Assembly (NCBI GenBank): GCA_025354165.1
Contig: JANXNI010000052.1
Location: 1-64,000 of the forward strand
Direction: 5' to 3'
Source of the DNA: Burkholderiales bacterium
Lineage (GTDB): Bacteria; Pseudomonadota; Gammaproteobacteria; Burkholderiales; Casimicrobiaceae
Length of the DNA stretch: 64,000 nt
Shown here: piece after piece, positions 17,444 to 25,406 of the stretch
How the letters are laid out: each line of letters opens with the position of its first letter
Position numbering within the stretch: position 1 is the stretch's first letter
Notes under the pieces: generated by a model
Databases searched by the model: none
The model's input: only the letters and a program-made list of their open reading frames with translations
What the model was told of the DNA's origin: nothing
Program-made: the position numbers and the translations under genes

Positions 17444-18088
17444 ATGAATGAGTTGAAAGTACCCAGATTAGAGATCGCAGCCGGTCTGCGCGCGCCCGGC
17501 ACCTATGGGCCCCTGTCACGCCTCGCGGCATGGATTGTTCGACTGGCTGGCTGGCGCATTGAGGTTGCGGAGCCGATGCCCGAGAAGTGCGTCATCGTGA
17601 TGTATCCGCACACCAGCAATTGGGATTTCGTGTTTGGCCTGCTCACCAAATGGTCTATCGGGCTGACGTTCAAGCGCGACGCATTGTGCTTCGCGGGCAA
17701 GGAGAGCTTGTTCAGGGGGCCGTGGGCTCGGTTCTTCCGCGGGGTCGGTGGCTTTCCGGTCAGTCGCAGCTTGTCATCAGGGTTCGTCGATCAAATGGCA
17801 GCGCGCTTCGCCAACGAGCCGCGCATGCGCTTTGTGATCGCCCCCGAAGGCACGCGAAGTTACGCGCCACATGTGCGCTCCAGTTTCTATTACGTCGCAC
17901 TTGCCGCAAAGGTGCCGATTGCACTTGGTGCGTTTGATTTTTTGCGCAAACGCGTTGTCGTCAATGCATTTCTTTGGGCGAGTGGCGATACCGCCGCTGA
18001 CCTTGCCATGATTAATGCGTATTACCGTGACCTTGGCAATCGAGGTGATGTCCCTGAGCGAGCAGCACCCTGGATCTTTCGCGTGTAA
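17444..18088 (+). CDS. 1-acyl-glycerol-3-phosphate acyltransferase-like protein
   Basis: A 214-residue PlsC-superfamily acyltransferase. The catalytic H-x4-D motif is PHTSNWDF (about residue 56), the acceptor-phosphate motif is IAPEGTRSY (about residue 132), and PWARFFRGVGGFPVSRS lies between. It is short and lacks extra membrane helices, as in the small betaproteobacterial acyltransferases whose acceptor is not always lysophosphatidic acid. It is the last gene of the ABC operon (28-base gap after the 2H phosphoesterase) and converges on ntrC. Confidence 0.82.
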   Translation: MNELKVPRLEIAAGLRAPGTYGPLSRLAAWIVRLAGWRIEVAEPMPEKCVIVMYPHTSNWDFVFGLLTKWSIGLTFKRDALCFAGKESLFRGPWARFFRGVGGFPVSRSLSSGFVDQMAARFANEPRMRFVIAPEGTRSYAPHVRSSFYYVALAAKVPIALGAFDFLRKRVVVNAFLWASGDTAADLAMINAYYRDLGNRGDVPERAAPWIFRV

Positions 18089-18149
18089 TTCCATTGGAAA
18101 ATCAATACGGACTTTGTCGCCATCGCGCTGCGCGACATGGCTCGTTTTG

Positions 18150-19718
18150 CTAGACCTCGCCGTCCATCCCCAGTTCGTGAATCTTCCGTGTCAGGGTGTT
18201 GCGGCCCCAGCCTAGCCATTCGCTAGCTTCGATTCGGCGGCCTTTGGTTTGGGTGAGCGCGGAGCGAATCATGGTTGCTTCGAATTCACGCGTCAAGCGT
18301 TCGCCGGGAGCGTGTTCGCCATGCTGGATGGCCGAAGCTAGCGCGCTGGAGAGCGCGTGTTGCCAGTCGCCGAGCGCCGCGCTGCTGCCGTCACTCGGCG
18401 CTGCTGCGGCGTTGCTGGGAGCCGGGTAGCCATTGGTGACTGGTGCGATGCTGGTGGCTGTTGCGTGAGATGGCATTGCCGCTACGACGGGCGCTGCGTG
18501 GGTTGGAGCGGCGACGCTCACGGACTCGGCGTAACCGGCCAACGCGGCAGCACTTCCAGCGGGGGCGGCGACGCGGACTTCAGGTGGCAAATCATCCACG
18601 TCCACCGACGATCCCGGTGCCATGACGGTGATCCAGTGGCATACGTTTTCAAGCTGCCGTACGTTGCCGGGAAATGCGAAATTTTGCAGCACCTGCATCG
18701 CGGCAGGCGTCAGTGTTTTCACGTCTCCCCCAAGCGTTTGTGCGCTCTTGCTCAAAAAATGTTTCATCAATAAGGGCACGTCATCGCGCCGTTCCCGAAG
18801 TGGCGGTAAGCGCAAACGAACCACGTTCAATCGATGTAGCAAATCCTCGCGAAACATGCCGAGGCGCACGCGCTCGTCGAGGTTTTGATGGGTCGCAGCA
18901 ATGATGCGCACATTCGATTTCATCGGCGCTTGACCGCCGACGCGGTAATACTCGCCGTCCTGCAGCACGCGCAATAGGCGCACTTGCAAGTCGGACGGCA
19001 TGTCGCCAATTTCATCCAGAAACAGCGTGCCGCCTTCGGCTTGCTGAAATCTCCCCTGACGCGTTGACGCCGCGCCGGTGAACGATCCGCGTTCGTGTCC
19101 GAACAGCTCCGATTCGAGCAGATCTTTTGGAATTGCCGCCGTATTGATCGCGATAAAAGGTTTGCCTTTTCGCGGGCTGTGCTCATGCAATGCGCGGGCA
19201 ACGAGTTCTTTTCCAGTGCCCGATTCACCGGTAATAAGTACGGTGACGTGTGACTGCGAGAGACGGCCAATAGCGCGAAAAACATCCTGCATCGCGGCGG
19301 CTTTGCCGAGCATTTCACGCTCACCGGCTTCGGGAGCATCGGATGCTTGGACGGGCTCGGCGACTGCGGCGGCACGACGAATCAGTGCAAGCGCTTGCTC
19401 GACGTCAAACGGCTTGGGCAGGTATTCAAACGCGCCCCCCTGAAACGCTTGCACGGCAGTATCGAGATCAGAAAACGCAGTCATCACGATGACGGGAACT
19501 TGCGGATGCGCCGCCTTGATTTTCTTCAGTAATGACAGTCCGGACTCGCCCGGCATACGCACATCGCTGACCAGTACCGAAGGCGTTTCGTCCTCGATTG
19601 CATCCTGCACATCCCGCGCGTTGTCAAAGCTGCGATACGGGATGCCTTCCCGCGTGAGCGCTTTTTCGAGAACCCAGCGGATGGAGCGATCGTCGTCCAC
19701 GATCCAGACGTTTTTCAT
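18150..19718 (-). CDS. ntrC: Nitrogen regulator NtrC (NR(I))
   Basis: The 522-residue sigma-54 activator has a receiver domain (residues 1-120, phosphoacceptor D52 in VSDVRMP), an AAA+ domain with Walker [12 protein letters not shown], a sigma-54 contact loop GSFTGA (a variant of GAFTGA), Walker [14 protein letters not shown], and a C-terminal Fis-type helix-turn-helix ([21 protein letters not shown]). A long alanine/proline-rich linker of about 70 residues separates the AAA+ and DNA-binding domains. The true start is the ATG at 19718 beginning [10 protein letters not shown]; the frame is open to 19925 inside ntrB. It lies 1 base from the ntrB stop. Confidence 0.95.
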   Translation of the reverse strand: MKNVWIVDDDRSIRWVLEKALTREGIPYRSFDNARDVQDAIEDETPSVLVSDVRMPGESGLSLLKKIKAAHPQVPVIVMTAFSDLDTAVQAFQGGAFEYLPKPFDVEQALALIRRAAAVAEPVQASDAPEAGEREMLGKAAAMQDVFRAIGRLSQSHVTVLITGESGTGKELVARALHEHSPRKGKPFIAINTAAIPKDLLESELFGHERGSFTGAASTRQGRFQQAEGGTLFLDEIGDMPSDLQVRLLRVLQDGEYYRVGGQAPMKSNVRIIAATHQNLDERVRLGMFREDLLHRLNVVRLRLPPLRERRDDVPLLMKHFLSKSAQTLGGDVKTLTPAAMQVLQNFAFPGNVRQLENVCHWITVMAPGSSVDVDDLPPEVRVAAPAGSAAALAGYAESVSVAAPTHAAPVVAAMPSHATATSIAPVTNGYPAPSNAAAAPSDGSSAALGDWQHALSSALASAIQHGEHAPGERLTREFEATMIRSALTQTKGRRIEASEWLGWGRNTLTRKIHELGMDGEV

Positions 19719-19719
19719 A

Positions 19720-20820
19720 CTATTTTTTCTCTGTTGCGTCGGCGTCGGTCGGGTGATCGAACGGCAGAATGACCCGGAACTCGGTGTGTCCCGGCTCGCT
19801 ATCGATTTCAATCGCGCCGTAGTGTTGGGCGACGAACGTTTGTGCAATTGACAGGCCCAGGCCGGATCCGGTGCCATCGTTGCGTGTGGTGAAAAGGGGG
19901 TAAAAAATTCGGTCGCGAATGTCAACCGGGATGCCGTGGCCGTTGTCGATCACAGCGATCTCAAGCGCCATGCGATAACTGCGGCGCGACAGCACGACCT
20001 GACGGGCGACCCGTGAGCGCAACGTGACATGCGGCGAGATCACGGAGTCGGTTGACTGACACGCGTTGCGCGCAATGTTGAGCAGCACTTGTGTGATTTG
20101 TTCGCCATCGCATTCGACTTCGGGCAGGCTCACATCGAAGTCGGCATCCAGCGTATGCGTCGCACCGAACTCGTTTCTGAGCAATTGCAAAACGCGATCC
20201 AGCAGGCGATGAATATCGGTGCGAATGTAGCGCGGTAGCTTGTGCGGCATCAACAGCCGATTGACCAGATTTTGCAGGCGATCCGCCTCGGAGATGATGA
20301 CCTGCGTATATTCGATCAACTGCGGCGATGACAGCTCGCCCTCAAGCAGTTGCGCGGCACCGCGCAGGCCGCCCAACGGGTTTTTGATCTCGTGCGCGAG
20401 GTTCCTGACCAGCTCACGATTGGCCTGATTTTGCTCGGCAATCTTTGCTTCGCGGGCAATTTTTAACTGCTGATCGATGTGCCGAAATTCGACAACCAGA
20501 CGGGCGTCGTCTTCCTGTTCGATTTCGAGGAAAGTAGCGGTGCAATTGACCAGTAGTTTTGAGTGGCTGGAGGTCTTTCCCGCAAGGTGAAGCTCAAGCT
20601 CCTGCTCGGTGTAGCTGGCGCGATAGGTGAGCGCGAGATCAAGCGCGAGGGTCAATCGCTCGCTGTCGCGAATCAGCTCGGCGAGGCGTGCACCCACGAG
20701 CTGGCGGCGCGACTGCGCGAAGAGATTTTCAGCAGCGGGATTGGCGTAACTGATGCGATGGTCACGCCCAAGCAACAGCACCGCTGTTGAGATGAGTTCG
20801 AGGCCGCCGGTTTCTAGCAT
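19720..20820 (-). CDS. ntrB: Nitrogen sensor kinase NtrB (NR(II))
   Basis: A 366-residue cytosolic histidine kinase: an N-terminal PAS domain (about residues 8-115), the H-box RNLAHEIKNPLGGLRGAAQLL with the phosphorylated histidine, an N-box NIARNACQST, and G-boxes VIDNGHGIP and GTGSGLGLSIAQTF. There are no membrane segments, as expected for NtrB, which is controlled by PII. It phosphorylates or dephosphorylates NtrC according to nitrogen status. It is directly upstream of ntrC on the same strand. Confidence 0.95.
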   Translation of the reverse strand: MLETGGLELISTAVLLLGRDHRISYANPAAENLFAQSRRQLVGARLAELIRDSERLTLALDLALTYRASYTEQELELHLAGKTSSHSKLLVNCTATFLEIEQEDDARLVVEFRHIDQQLKIAREAKIAEQNQANRELVRNLAHEIKNPLGGLRGAAQLLEGELSSPQLIEYTQVIISEADRLQNLVNRLLMPHKLPRYIRTDIHRLLDRVLQLLRNEFGATHTLDADFDVSLPEVECDGEQITQVLLNIARNACQSTDSVISPHVTLRSRVARQVVLSRRSYRMALEIAVIDNGHGIPVDIRDRIFYPLFTTRNDGTGSGLGLSIAQTFVAQHYGAIEIDSEPGHTEFRVILPFDHPTDADATEKK

Positions 20821-20955
20821 GTGCCTGTTTTAGCAAGAAGCGGGCCGCATGCGTCGCGTTTGATGACGCAGGGGAAGTCGGAGCGCGATTGACGCTTGGG
20901 GTGTGCACCAAAGTGCCCACCAGGGTCGTAAGGTCAATCGACAGCGAGCGGAACC

Positions 20956-20982
20956 TAGGGTGCGCATTTTGATTGCACCCTA
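20956..20982 (-). terminator. Perfect hairpin downstream of the DUF4124 gene
   Basis: TAGGGTGC (20956-20963) and GCACCCTA (20975-20982) form an 8-bp perfect stem with an 11-base loop, starting 14 bases past the stop of the DUF4124 gene. There is no T run, so it may slow transcription or protect the 3' end rather than be a full intrinsic terminator. Confidence 0.45.
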
Positions 20983-20995
20983 CGTCGTAGCTGAA

Positions 20996-21529
20996 CTACA
21001 GCTTGAGGTTTGCCAATTCCTGCTTGAGGGCCACCACGTTGCGGCCGTGCACGCGCAAGGTTTTTTCGAGTTGCTTGACGCGGTCGATGTATTTCGGTGA
21101 GCCGACGCCTTCGTCAGCCATTGGCAACGGCTTGCCTTCGTTGAAACTGCTGCGCGCTTCGTTGAGCAGTTTTTCTTCGGAGGCGAGTTCGTCGGCCAGT
21201 ACCTGACGTCGGGTGCCGTCACGGGTCTTCTGGGTGCTGGCGTCGACGGAGGCCATCGCGGTGCCCGCGCTTGCGTTGTTGCTGGCGTTGACCGTGCGTC
21301 CGTTGACGATGGCCGTACCCGGAGCGGCTTTGTTCTTTGCCGCCTTGTTGCCGGTACCCATTTCCGAAAGCGTATCGCCGGAGTTCATCCGAATCGCGCC
21401 TTTTTTCGGCTGATTGGTGTATTCCACCGCGCCGGTAGCCGGGTCGACGTACTTGTAAATTTCACCCTGCGCCGCGGCTGCGAACGCAAACGCTGACGAC
21501 ACGAGGGCGATTGAAACGTTGGACTTCAT
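20996..21529 (-). CDS. DUF4124 domain-containing exported protein
   Basis: A 177-residue protein with a signal peptide (MKSNVSIALVSSAFAFAAAAQG) followed by the DUF4124 segment EIYKYVDPATGAVEYTNQPKKG (about residues 23-44), a short beta unit found in many betaproteobacterial envelope proteins. The rest is a low-complexity linker and a helical C-terminus (about residues 105-177) with coiled-coil character. The function is unknown. Such a gene commonly lies between glnA and ntrB in Burkholderiales, as here. Confidence 0.8.
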   Translation of the reverse strand: MKSNVSIALVSSAFAFAAAAQGEIYKYVDPATGAVEYTNQPKKGAIRMNSGDTLSEMGTGNKAAKNKAAPGTAIVNGRTVNASNNASAGTAMASVDASTQKTRDGTRRQVLADELASEEKLLNEARSSFNEGKPLPMADEGVGSPKYIDRVKQLEKTLRVHGRNVVALKQELANLKL

Positions 21530-21573
21530 CGATAAAGTGTATTCAAAACAGAGGGTTACAGCAATACAAAAGT

Positions 21574-21600
21574 AAAAAAGGCAGCCTAAGCTGCCTCTTT
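21574..21600 (-). terminator. Intrinsic terminator of glnA
   Basis: AGGCAG (21579-21584) and CTGCCT (21591-21596) form a 6-bp stem with a 6-base loop; on the minus strand it is followed by a T run (A run at 21574-21579 on plus). It lies 50 bases past the glnA stop and before the DUF4124 gene, so most glnA transcripts should end here. Confidence 0.85.
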
Positions 21601-21649
21601 ATGAGTCATCTCGCGCCGAAAGGTTTCAGCGCGATTGCTCTGAACCTGT

Positions 21650-23062
21650 TTACAGACTGTAGTACATCTCGAATTCAATCGGATGCGTCGTGGCGCGGAA
21701 ACGCGTGACTTCCTCCATTTTGAGTGCGATGTAAGCGTCGATCATGTCGTTGCTGAACACGCCGCCACGGGTCAGAAACTCGCGGTCTTTGTCCAGATAT
21801 TCGAGCGCCTGATCGAGTGACGAGCACACGGTTGGGATCTTGGCATCTTCCTCTGGCGACAAGTCGTAGAGGTTTTTGTCCGACGGCTCGCCAGGATGGA
21901 TTTTGTTCTGGATGCCGTCCATACCGGCCATCAGCATGGCCGAGAAGGCGAGGTAGCTGTTCGCCAACGGATCCGGGAAGCGCACTTCGATACGACGGGC
22001 TTTGTCCGACTGCACGTAGGGAATACGGATCGAAGCCGAACGGTTACGCGCCGAATAAGCCAGTTTGACCGGGGCTTCGAAGTGTGGAACCAGACGCTTG
22101 TAGCTGTTGGTGCCGGGGTTCGTGATCGCGTTCAGGGCGCGTGCGTGCTTGATGATGCCGCCGATGTAGTACAGCGCCATTTCCGACAGGCCAGCGTAGC
22201 CGTTGCCTGCGAAGAGGTTTTTGCCGTCTTTCCAGATTGACTGGTGAACGTGCATACCCGAGCCGTTGTCGCCAACGATGGGCTTCGGCATGAAGGTCGC
22301 CGTTTTGCCGTAAAGCGCGGCGGTGTTCCAAACGGCATACTTCAGGAGCTGCGTCCAGTCAGCACGCTGAACGAGCGAGCTAAAACGGGTGCCGATTTCG
22401 CACTGGCCCGCGTTCGCCACTTCGTGGTGGAACACTTCAACCGGAACGCCCATTTCTTTGGCGGCGAGCACCATCGCGTTACGGATGTCTTGCAACTGGT
22501 CGACCGGCGGTACGGGGAAGTAGCCGCCTTTAACGGTTGGGCGATGGCCCTTGTTGCCACCTTCGTGCTTGGCGTCAGATTCCCACGCGGCTTCTTCCGA
22601 GTAGATTTTTGAGTACGAACCGGACATGTCCGTTTTCCACTCAACTGAGTCGAAAATGAAGAATTCAGGCTCCGGGCCGAAGTACGCCACGTCGCCGATG
22701 CCGCTCGATTTGAGGTATGCCTCGGCGCGCCATGCCAGCGAGCGCGGATCGCGGTCGTAGCCCTTGCCGGTAGCGGGCTCGATCACGTCGCAGGTAATGT
22801 TGAGCGTCGTCTCTTCGATGAACGGATCGATTACGGCCGTGTTCGGATCTGGCATCAGCAGCATGTCGGAGGCTTCAATGCCTTTCCAGCCGGCGATGGA
22901 CGAGCCGTCGAAGGCGTGGCCTTCGGTGAATTTGGCCGCATCGAAATGATCTTCCGGCACTTGAACGTGCTGCTCTTTACCGCGGAAATCGGTGAAGCGG
23001 AGGTCGACGAATTTGATCTCTTCGTCTTTAATTTTCTTGAGTACGTCGGCGCCTGTGGCCAT
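21650..23062 (-). CDS. glnA: Glutamine synthetase type I
   Basis: The 470-residue protein has the full GSI pattern: [16 protein letters not shown], the beta-Grasp [22 protein letters not shown], metal-site EPEFFIFD, the ammonia/ATP region [12 protein letters not shown], and [16 protein letters not shown]. The adenylylation site is Y399 in [10 protein letters not shown], so this is a GSI-beta enzyme regulated by GlnE. It forms glutamine from glutamate and ammonia in the cytoplasm as a dodecamer. Upstream lie a sigma-54 promoter and NtrC-like sites; the downstream ntrBC genes follow on the same strand after a terminator and the DUF4124 gene. Confidence 0.97.
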   Translation of the reverse strand: MATGADVLKKIKDEEIKFVDLRFTDFRGKEQHVQVPEDHFDAAKFTEGHAFDGSSIAGWKGIEASDMLLMPDPNTAVIDPFIEETTLNITCDVIEPATGKGYDRDPRSLAWRAEAYLKSSGIGDVAYFGPEPEFFIFDSVEWKTDMSGSYSKIYSEEAAWESDAKHEGGNKGHRPTVKGGYFPVPPVDQLQDIRNAMVLAAKEMGVPVEVFHHEVANAGQCEIGTRFSSLVQRADWTQLLKYAVWNTAALYGKTATFMPKPIVGDNGSGMHVHQSIWKDGKNLFAGNGYAGLSEMALYYIGGIIKHARALNAITNPGTNSYKRLVPHFEAPVKLAYSARNRSASIRIPYVQSDKARRIEVRFPDPLANSYLAFSAMLMAGMDGIQNKIHPGEPSDKNLYDLSPEEDAKIPTVCSSLDQALEYLDKDREFLTRGGVFSNDMIDAYIALKMEEVTRFRATTHPIEFEMYYSL

Positions 23063-23151
23063 GCAGTGTCTCCTGGTGCTGAAAGGTGGGTTGTCTGTGC
23101 GAATTCGACAATGACCAAATCATGGATTTAGTCGCTGGATGCACCGCAAGA

Positions 23152-23167
23152 TGCAGAAAACATGCCA
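23152..23167 (-). promoter_or_regulatory. Sigma-54 promoter of glnA
   Basis: On the minus strand this reads TGGCATGTTTTCTGCA, matching 14 of 16 positions of TGGCACG-N4-TTGCW and keeping the invariant GG and GC with 10 bases between. It is 90 bases upstream of the glnA ATG. Sigma-54 control of glnA is well known for NtrBC-bearing proteobacteria. Confidence 0.7.
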
Positions 23168-23329
23168 TCAAGCTGGCGCGGCGATAGTAATGGTAATCCT
23201 AGACGCTGACAGGCGATTGCGGGCGTTCGAAAAGCGGCGCACGCGCGGCGTTCGTAAAAAGCCCACGTGGGCTGACGAGGGGCATCAACCAAGCTTTTGA
23301 GTCACGAATTTCTCGTTGCAGCGAATTTA

Positions 23330-23346
23330 TGCTCTTGTTTGGTGCA
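23330..23346 (-). promoter_or_regulatory. NtrC-like binding site, glnA proximal
   Basis: The 17-mer has a half TGCTCTT, three bases, then a perfect half TGGTGCA, matching TGCACYA-N3-TGGTGCA at 12 of 14 positions. It is about 175 bp upstream of the sigma-54 promoter, farther than in enteric glnA but within enhancer range. Confidence 0.55.
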
Positions 23347-23367
23347 AATTGATGCGATGATCTGTGA

Positions 23368-23384
23368 TGCACCAAGAACGTGCG
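23368..23384 (-). promoter_or_regulatory. NtrC-like binding site, glnA distal
   Basis: A perfect half TGCACCA, three bases, then ACGTGCG gives 11 of 14 matches to the NtrC palindrome. Its centre is 38 bp from the proximal site, so two NtrC dimers could lie on one enhancer. The gap 23063-23542 otherwise holds the sigma-54 promoter, this enhancer and the palindromic element at 23421-23536; no gene is visible in it. Confidence 0.5.
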
Positions 23385-23420
23385 TATCGGTCAGCGCCCA
23401 GAATCGGTGCATCCTGAGTT

Positions 23421-23536
23421 CAGCATTTGTCTGAAACGTCCGCTGCATTGGGGCTAAATCGACAAATTGGCTACAGTCGACTTCTCAAATTTTAGCGATT
23501 CAGCCCCAACGCAGTCGTCGATTGGTGCAAAAGCTA
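23421..23536. repeat. 116-bp intergenic palindromic element, copy 2
   Basis: Same 35 + 46 + 35 layout as the copy at 10644. Inner arm ends CTGCATTGGGGCT (23443-23455) and AGCCCCAACGCAG (23502-23514) are inverted with one mismatch; the exact centre is TCGA in GTCGAC. The left arm begins CAGCATTTGTCTGAAAC and the right arm ends GCAAAAGCTA. It ends 7 bases beyond the ccmI stop, between ccmI and the glnA enhancer, where it could act as ccmI's transcript-end hairpin. Confidence 0.88.
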
Positions 23537-23542
23537 CTCTCG

Positions 23543-24826
23543 CTAATTCGCCTGATCAAGCACCAGCGAAACCACTCCAAACGGCAACTTGAGCGTTGCT
23601 TTGCCGCTCTGCCAATCGCCGGGCTGCGCTGCCGGTTGACCGCTGAGCGACAGACGTGCCTGAATCGCCACCTCTGCGCCCGCTTTGAGGCCCGCGCCGC
23701 CGATCATCGCGTCGGCTGCTGTCAACATGACCGGCTGGTCAATTTGCCCGAGCGAAATTTTTTTTGCGGCCAGTGGCGGGCCACGGTCGACCCCCGCGGC
23801 GCGCACGATCAGGAACACCGCTGCGCTGCCCGGATTCGCCGCCGCGGCTTTAAGCGCGTCGGCACCGAGCTGAAACTTGACGATGGCGAGCACGGCATCG
23901 GACGCCGTGGTCGGCGCGGCTACGGCAACGGCCCTGGTGTCGGTGGTAACGGCGGCAGCGGCTGCCATAGACGGCGCTCCGCCCTGACGCGTCTTGATGT
24001 CGGCCAACGCGTTATCGGCGATCTGTGCGAACCCGGACTTCGGGTCAACCTCTGATTTCGCCAGCGAGAAGGTTTTTTCGGCGGCAACCAGATCGTTTTT
24101 CTGCATTTCGTAAGTGCCGCGCAGTAGTAACGCTTTGGCGTTTTTGCCATCGAGCGCCAGCGCTTTGTTGATGTATTCGAGCGGCTTGCCCTCCATCTTG
24201 CCCTGCGATTTTCCAGCTGCTGCGTCGGCGAAATCGGACCACAGTTCGCTGTCGTCCGGCGTCAGCGCTACGGCTTTTTCATAGTCGTGCATCGCGCCGT
24301 CAAACATACCTACCGAGGCCTTTGCGCGTGCCAGCAAAATCCAGCCTTTAACGTCATTCGGCTCTTTGTTCAGACGCTCTTCCGCGAGTTTGAACAACTC
24401 AGTCATCTGCGAGTCTTGCGCGGTGGCCGCCTGTGGCGGACGCACGGCTTCCGGCACGACGGCGACCGGCATGCCAATCGCTGCGTACCCCACGACGGCG
24501 AGCACTGGCAGCAACACGCCCAAAGCAATCGCCGTGCGTTTATAGCGCGGCGCCGTCGTGTTCATCGCCGCCGAAGGTTGCGCCGATTCCGACAGCACGC
24601 GTGCTTCAAGTTCACGTTCGGCTTCGACGAGACCTGCGTCCGATAGCAGGCCCAGTTTTCGGTCGCGCCGCGCCTCAGAGAGCTCAACGCGTATTGCCTG
24701 AACGTTGGTGTCGACGGTCGCCGCTTTCATTTCCACGCGACGCTTAAGCAGCGGCCGCAAAACGATCCACACGACAACGGCAGTCATGACGGCGAGCAGC
24801 GCGATAAAAACGAGGGAAGGATTCAT
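23543..24826 (-). CDS. ccmI: Cytochrome c maturation protein CcmI
   Basis: The 427-residue protein starts with a membrane helix (FIALLAVMTAVVVWIVLRPLL), then the CcmI N-terminal domain with ELSEARRDRKLGLLSDAGLVEAERELEARVL, a second helix (ALGVLLPVLAVVGYAAIGMP, about residue 97), and a periplasmic part with tetratricopeptide repeats (NKEPNDVKGWILLARAKASVGMFDGAMHDYEKAVAL and following). The C-terminal 100 residues form the extra domain of proteobacterial CcmI. It holds apocytochrome c for haem ligation. The start overlaps the ccmH stop. Confidence 0.88.
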   Translation of the reverse strand: MNPSLVFIALLAVMTAVVVWIVLRPLLKRRVEMKAATVDTNVQAIRVELSEARRDRKLGLLSDAGLVEAERELEARVLSESAQPSAAMNTTAPRYKRTAIALGVLLPVLAVVGYAAIGMPVAVVPEAVRPPQAATAQDSQMTELFKLAEERLNKEPNDVKGWILLARAKASVGMFDGAMHDYEKAVALTPDDSELWSDFADAAAGKSQGKMEGKPLEYINKALALDGKNAKALLLRGTYEMQKNDLVAAEKTFSLAKSEVDPKSGFAQIADNALADIKTRQGGAPSMAAAAAVTTDTRAVAVAAPTTASDAVLAIVKFQLGADALKAAAANPGSAAVFLIVRAAGVDRGPPLAAKKISLGQIDQPVMLTAADAMIGGAGLKAGAEVAIQARLSLSGQPAAQPGDWQSGKATLKLPFGVVSLVLDQAN

Positions 24827-25287
24827 TAATTCGATAAGTCTTTGCTATTCAACATGGCCCGCGCGCGATCACGCTCTTCGTCGCTCAGGACGGCGGGTGC
24901 GTGAGTCACTGATGATTTTCGCAAGCGGCGAATCAGCAGAAAACTGGCCAACAAAAGCGCAGCAAACGGCCCCGCCCACAACACCACGGTCTTCGCCTTG
25001 AACGGCGGGTTGTACAGCACAAAATCGCCAAAGCGATCGGTCATGTAGGTCTTCACCTCGGCCTCGCTCTTGCCTGCGGCCAACTGCGTGCGCACCTGTT
25101 CGCGCATGTCGCGGGCGACGCCGGAATCACTGTCGGCGACCGTCTGGTTCTGGCAGACGAGGCAGCGTAGTTCCGACGAGAGCGCTTTGACACGCGCATC
25201 GAGTGCGGCGTCAGAGGCTGTTTGTGCAAATGCTAAGGATGAGGTGACAAAAAAGCACAGAACCGCTATCCGGGCCAACGTGCCCAT
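24826..25287 (-). CDS. ccmH: Cytochrome c maturation protein CcmH
   Basis: CcmH reduces the apocytochrome haem-binding cysteines. The 153-residue frame from the ATG at 25287 gives a signal peptide (MGTLARIAVLCFFVTSSLAF), then the redox motif LRCLVCQNQTVADS (CxxC), DMREQVRTQLAAGKS, and a membrane anchor VVLWAGPFAALLLASFLLIRRL. An in-frame extension to 25410 would pass through a REP-like repeat and is unlikely to be translated. No ccmG gene separates it from ccmF, which departs from the common ccmF-ccmG-ccmH order. Confidence 0.88.
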   Translation of the reverse strand: MGTLARIAVLCFFVTSSLAFAQTASDAALDARVKALSSELRCLVCQNQTVADSDSGVARDMREQVRTQLAAGKSEAEVKTYMTDRFGDFVLYNPPFKAKTVVLWAGPFAALLLASFLLIRRLRKSSVTHAPAVLSDEERDRARAMLNSKDLSN

Positions 25288-25300
25288 CGCGCGCGCGCGC

Positions 25301-25361
25301 GTGGGAGCGGTTGCACCGCGATGGTTCTGGTTACCCTCCATCGCGGTAGAACTGCTCCCAC
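25301..25361. repeat. REP-like inverted repeat doublet between ccmF and ccmH
   Basis: Two 24-base arms (25301-25324 and 25338-25361) are inverted copies matching at 21 of 24 positions, with a 13-base spacer. The arm contains GTGGGAGCGGTTGCACCGCG, related to but distinct from the repeats at 1 and 27452. A CG-alternating run (25288-25300) adjoins it. It occupies the ccmF-ccmH gap where ccmG is usually found. Confidence 0.8.
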
Positions 25362-25406
25362 AAAGAAGCGTCCGGTGATGCGAAAGCGCTTGATGATTCG
25401 GTACTT

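Noticed and set aside
25288-25300. Alternating CG run as a Z-DNA regulatory element
   Set aside because: The run is only 13 bases and no further evidence supports a role.
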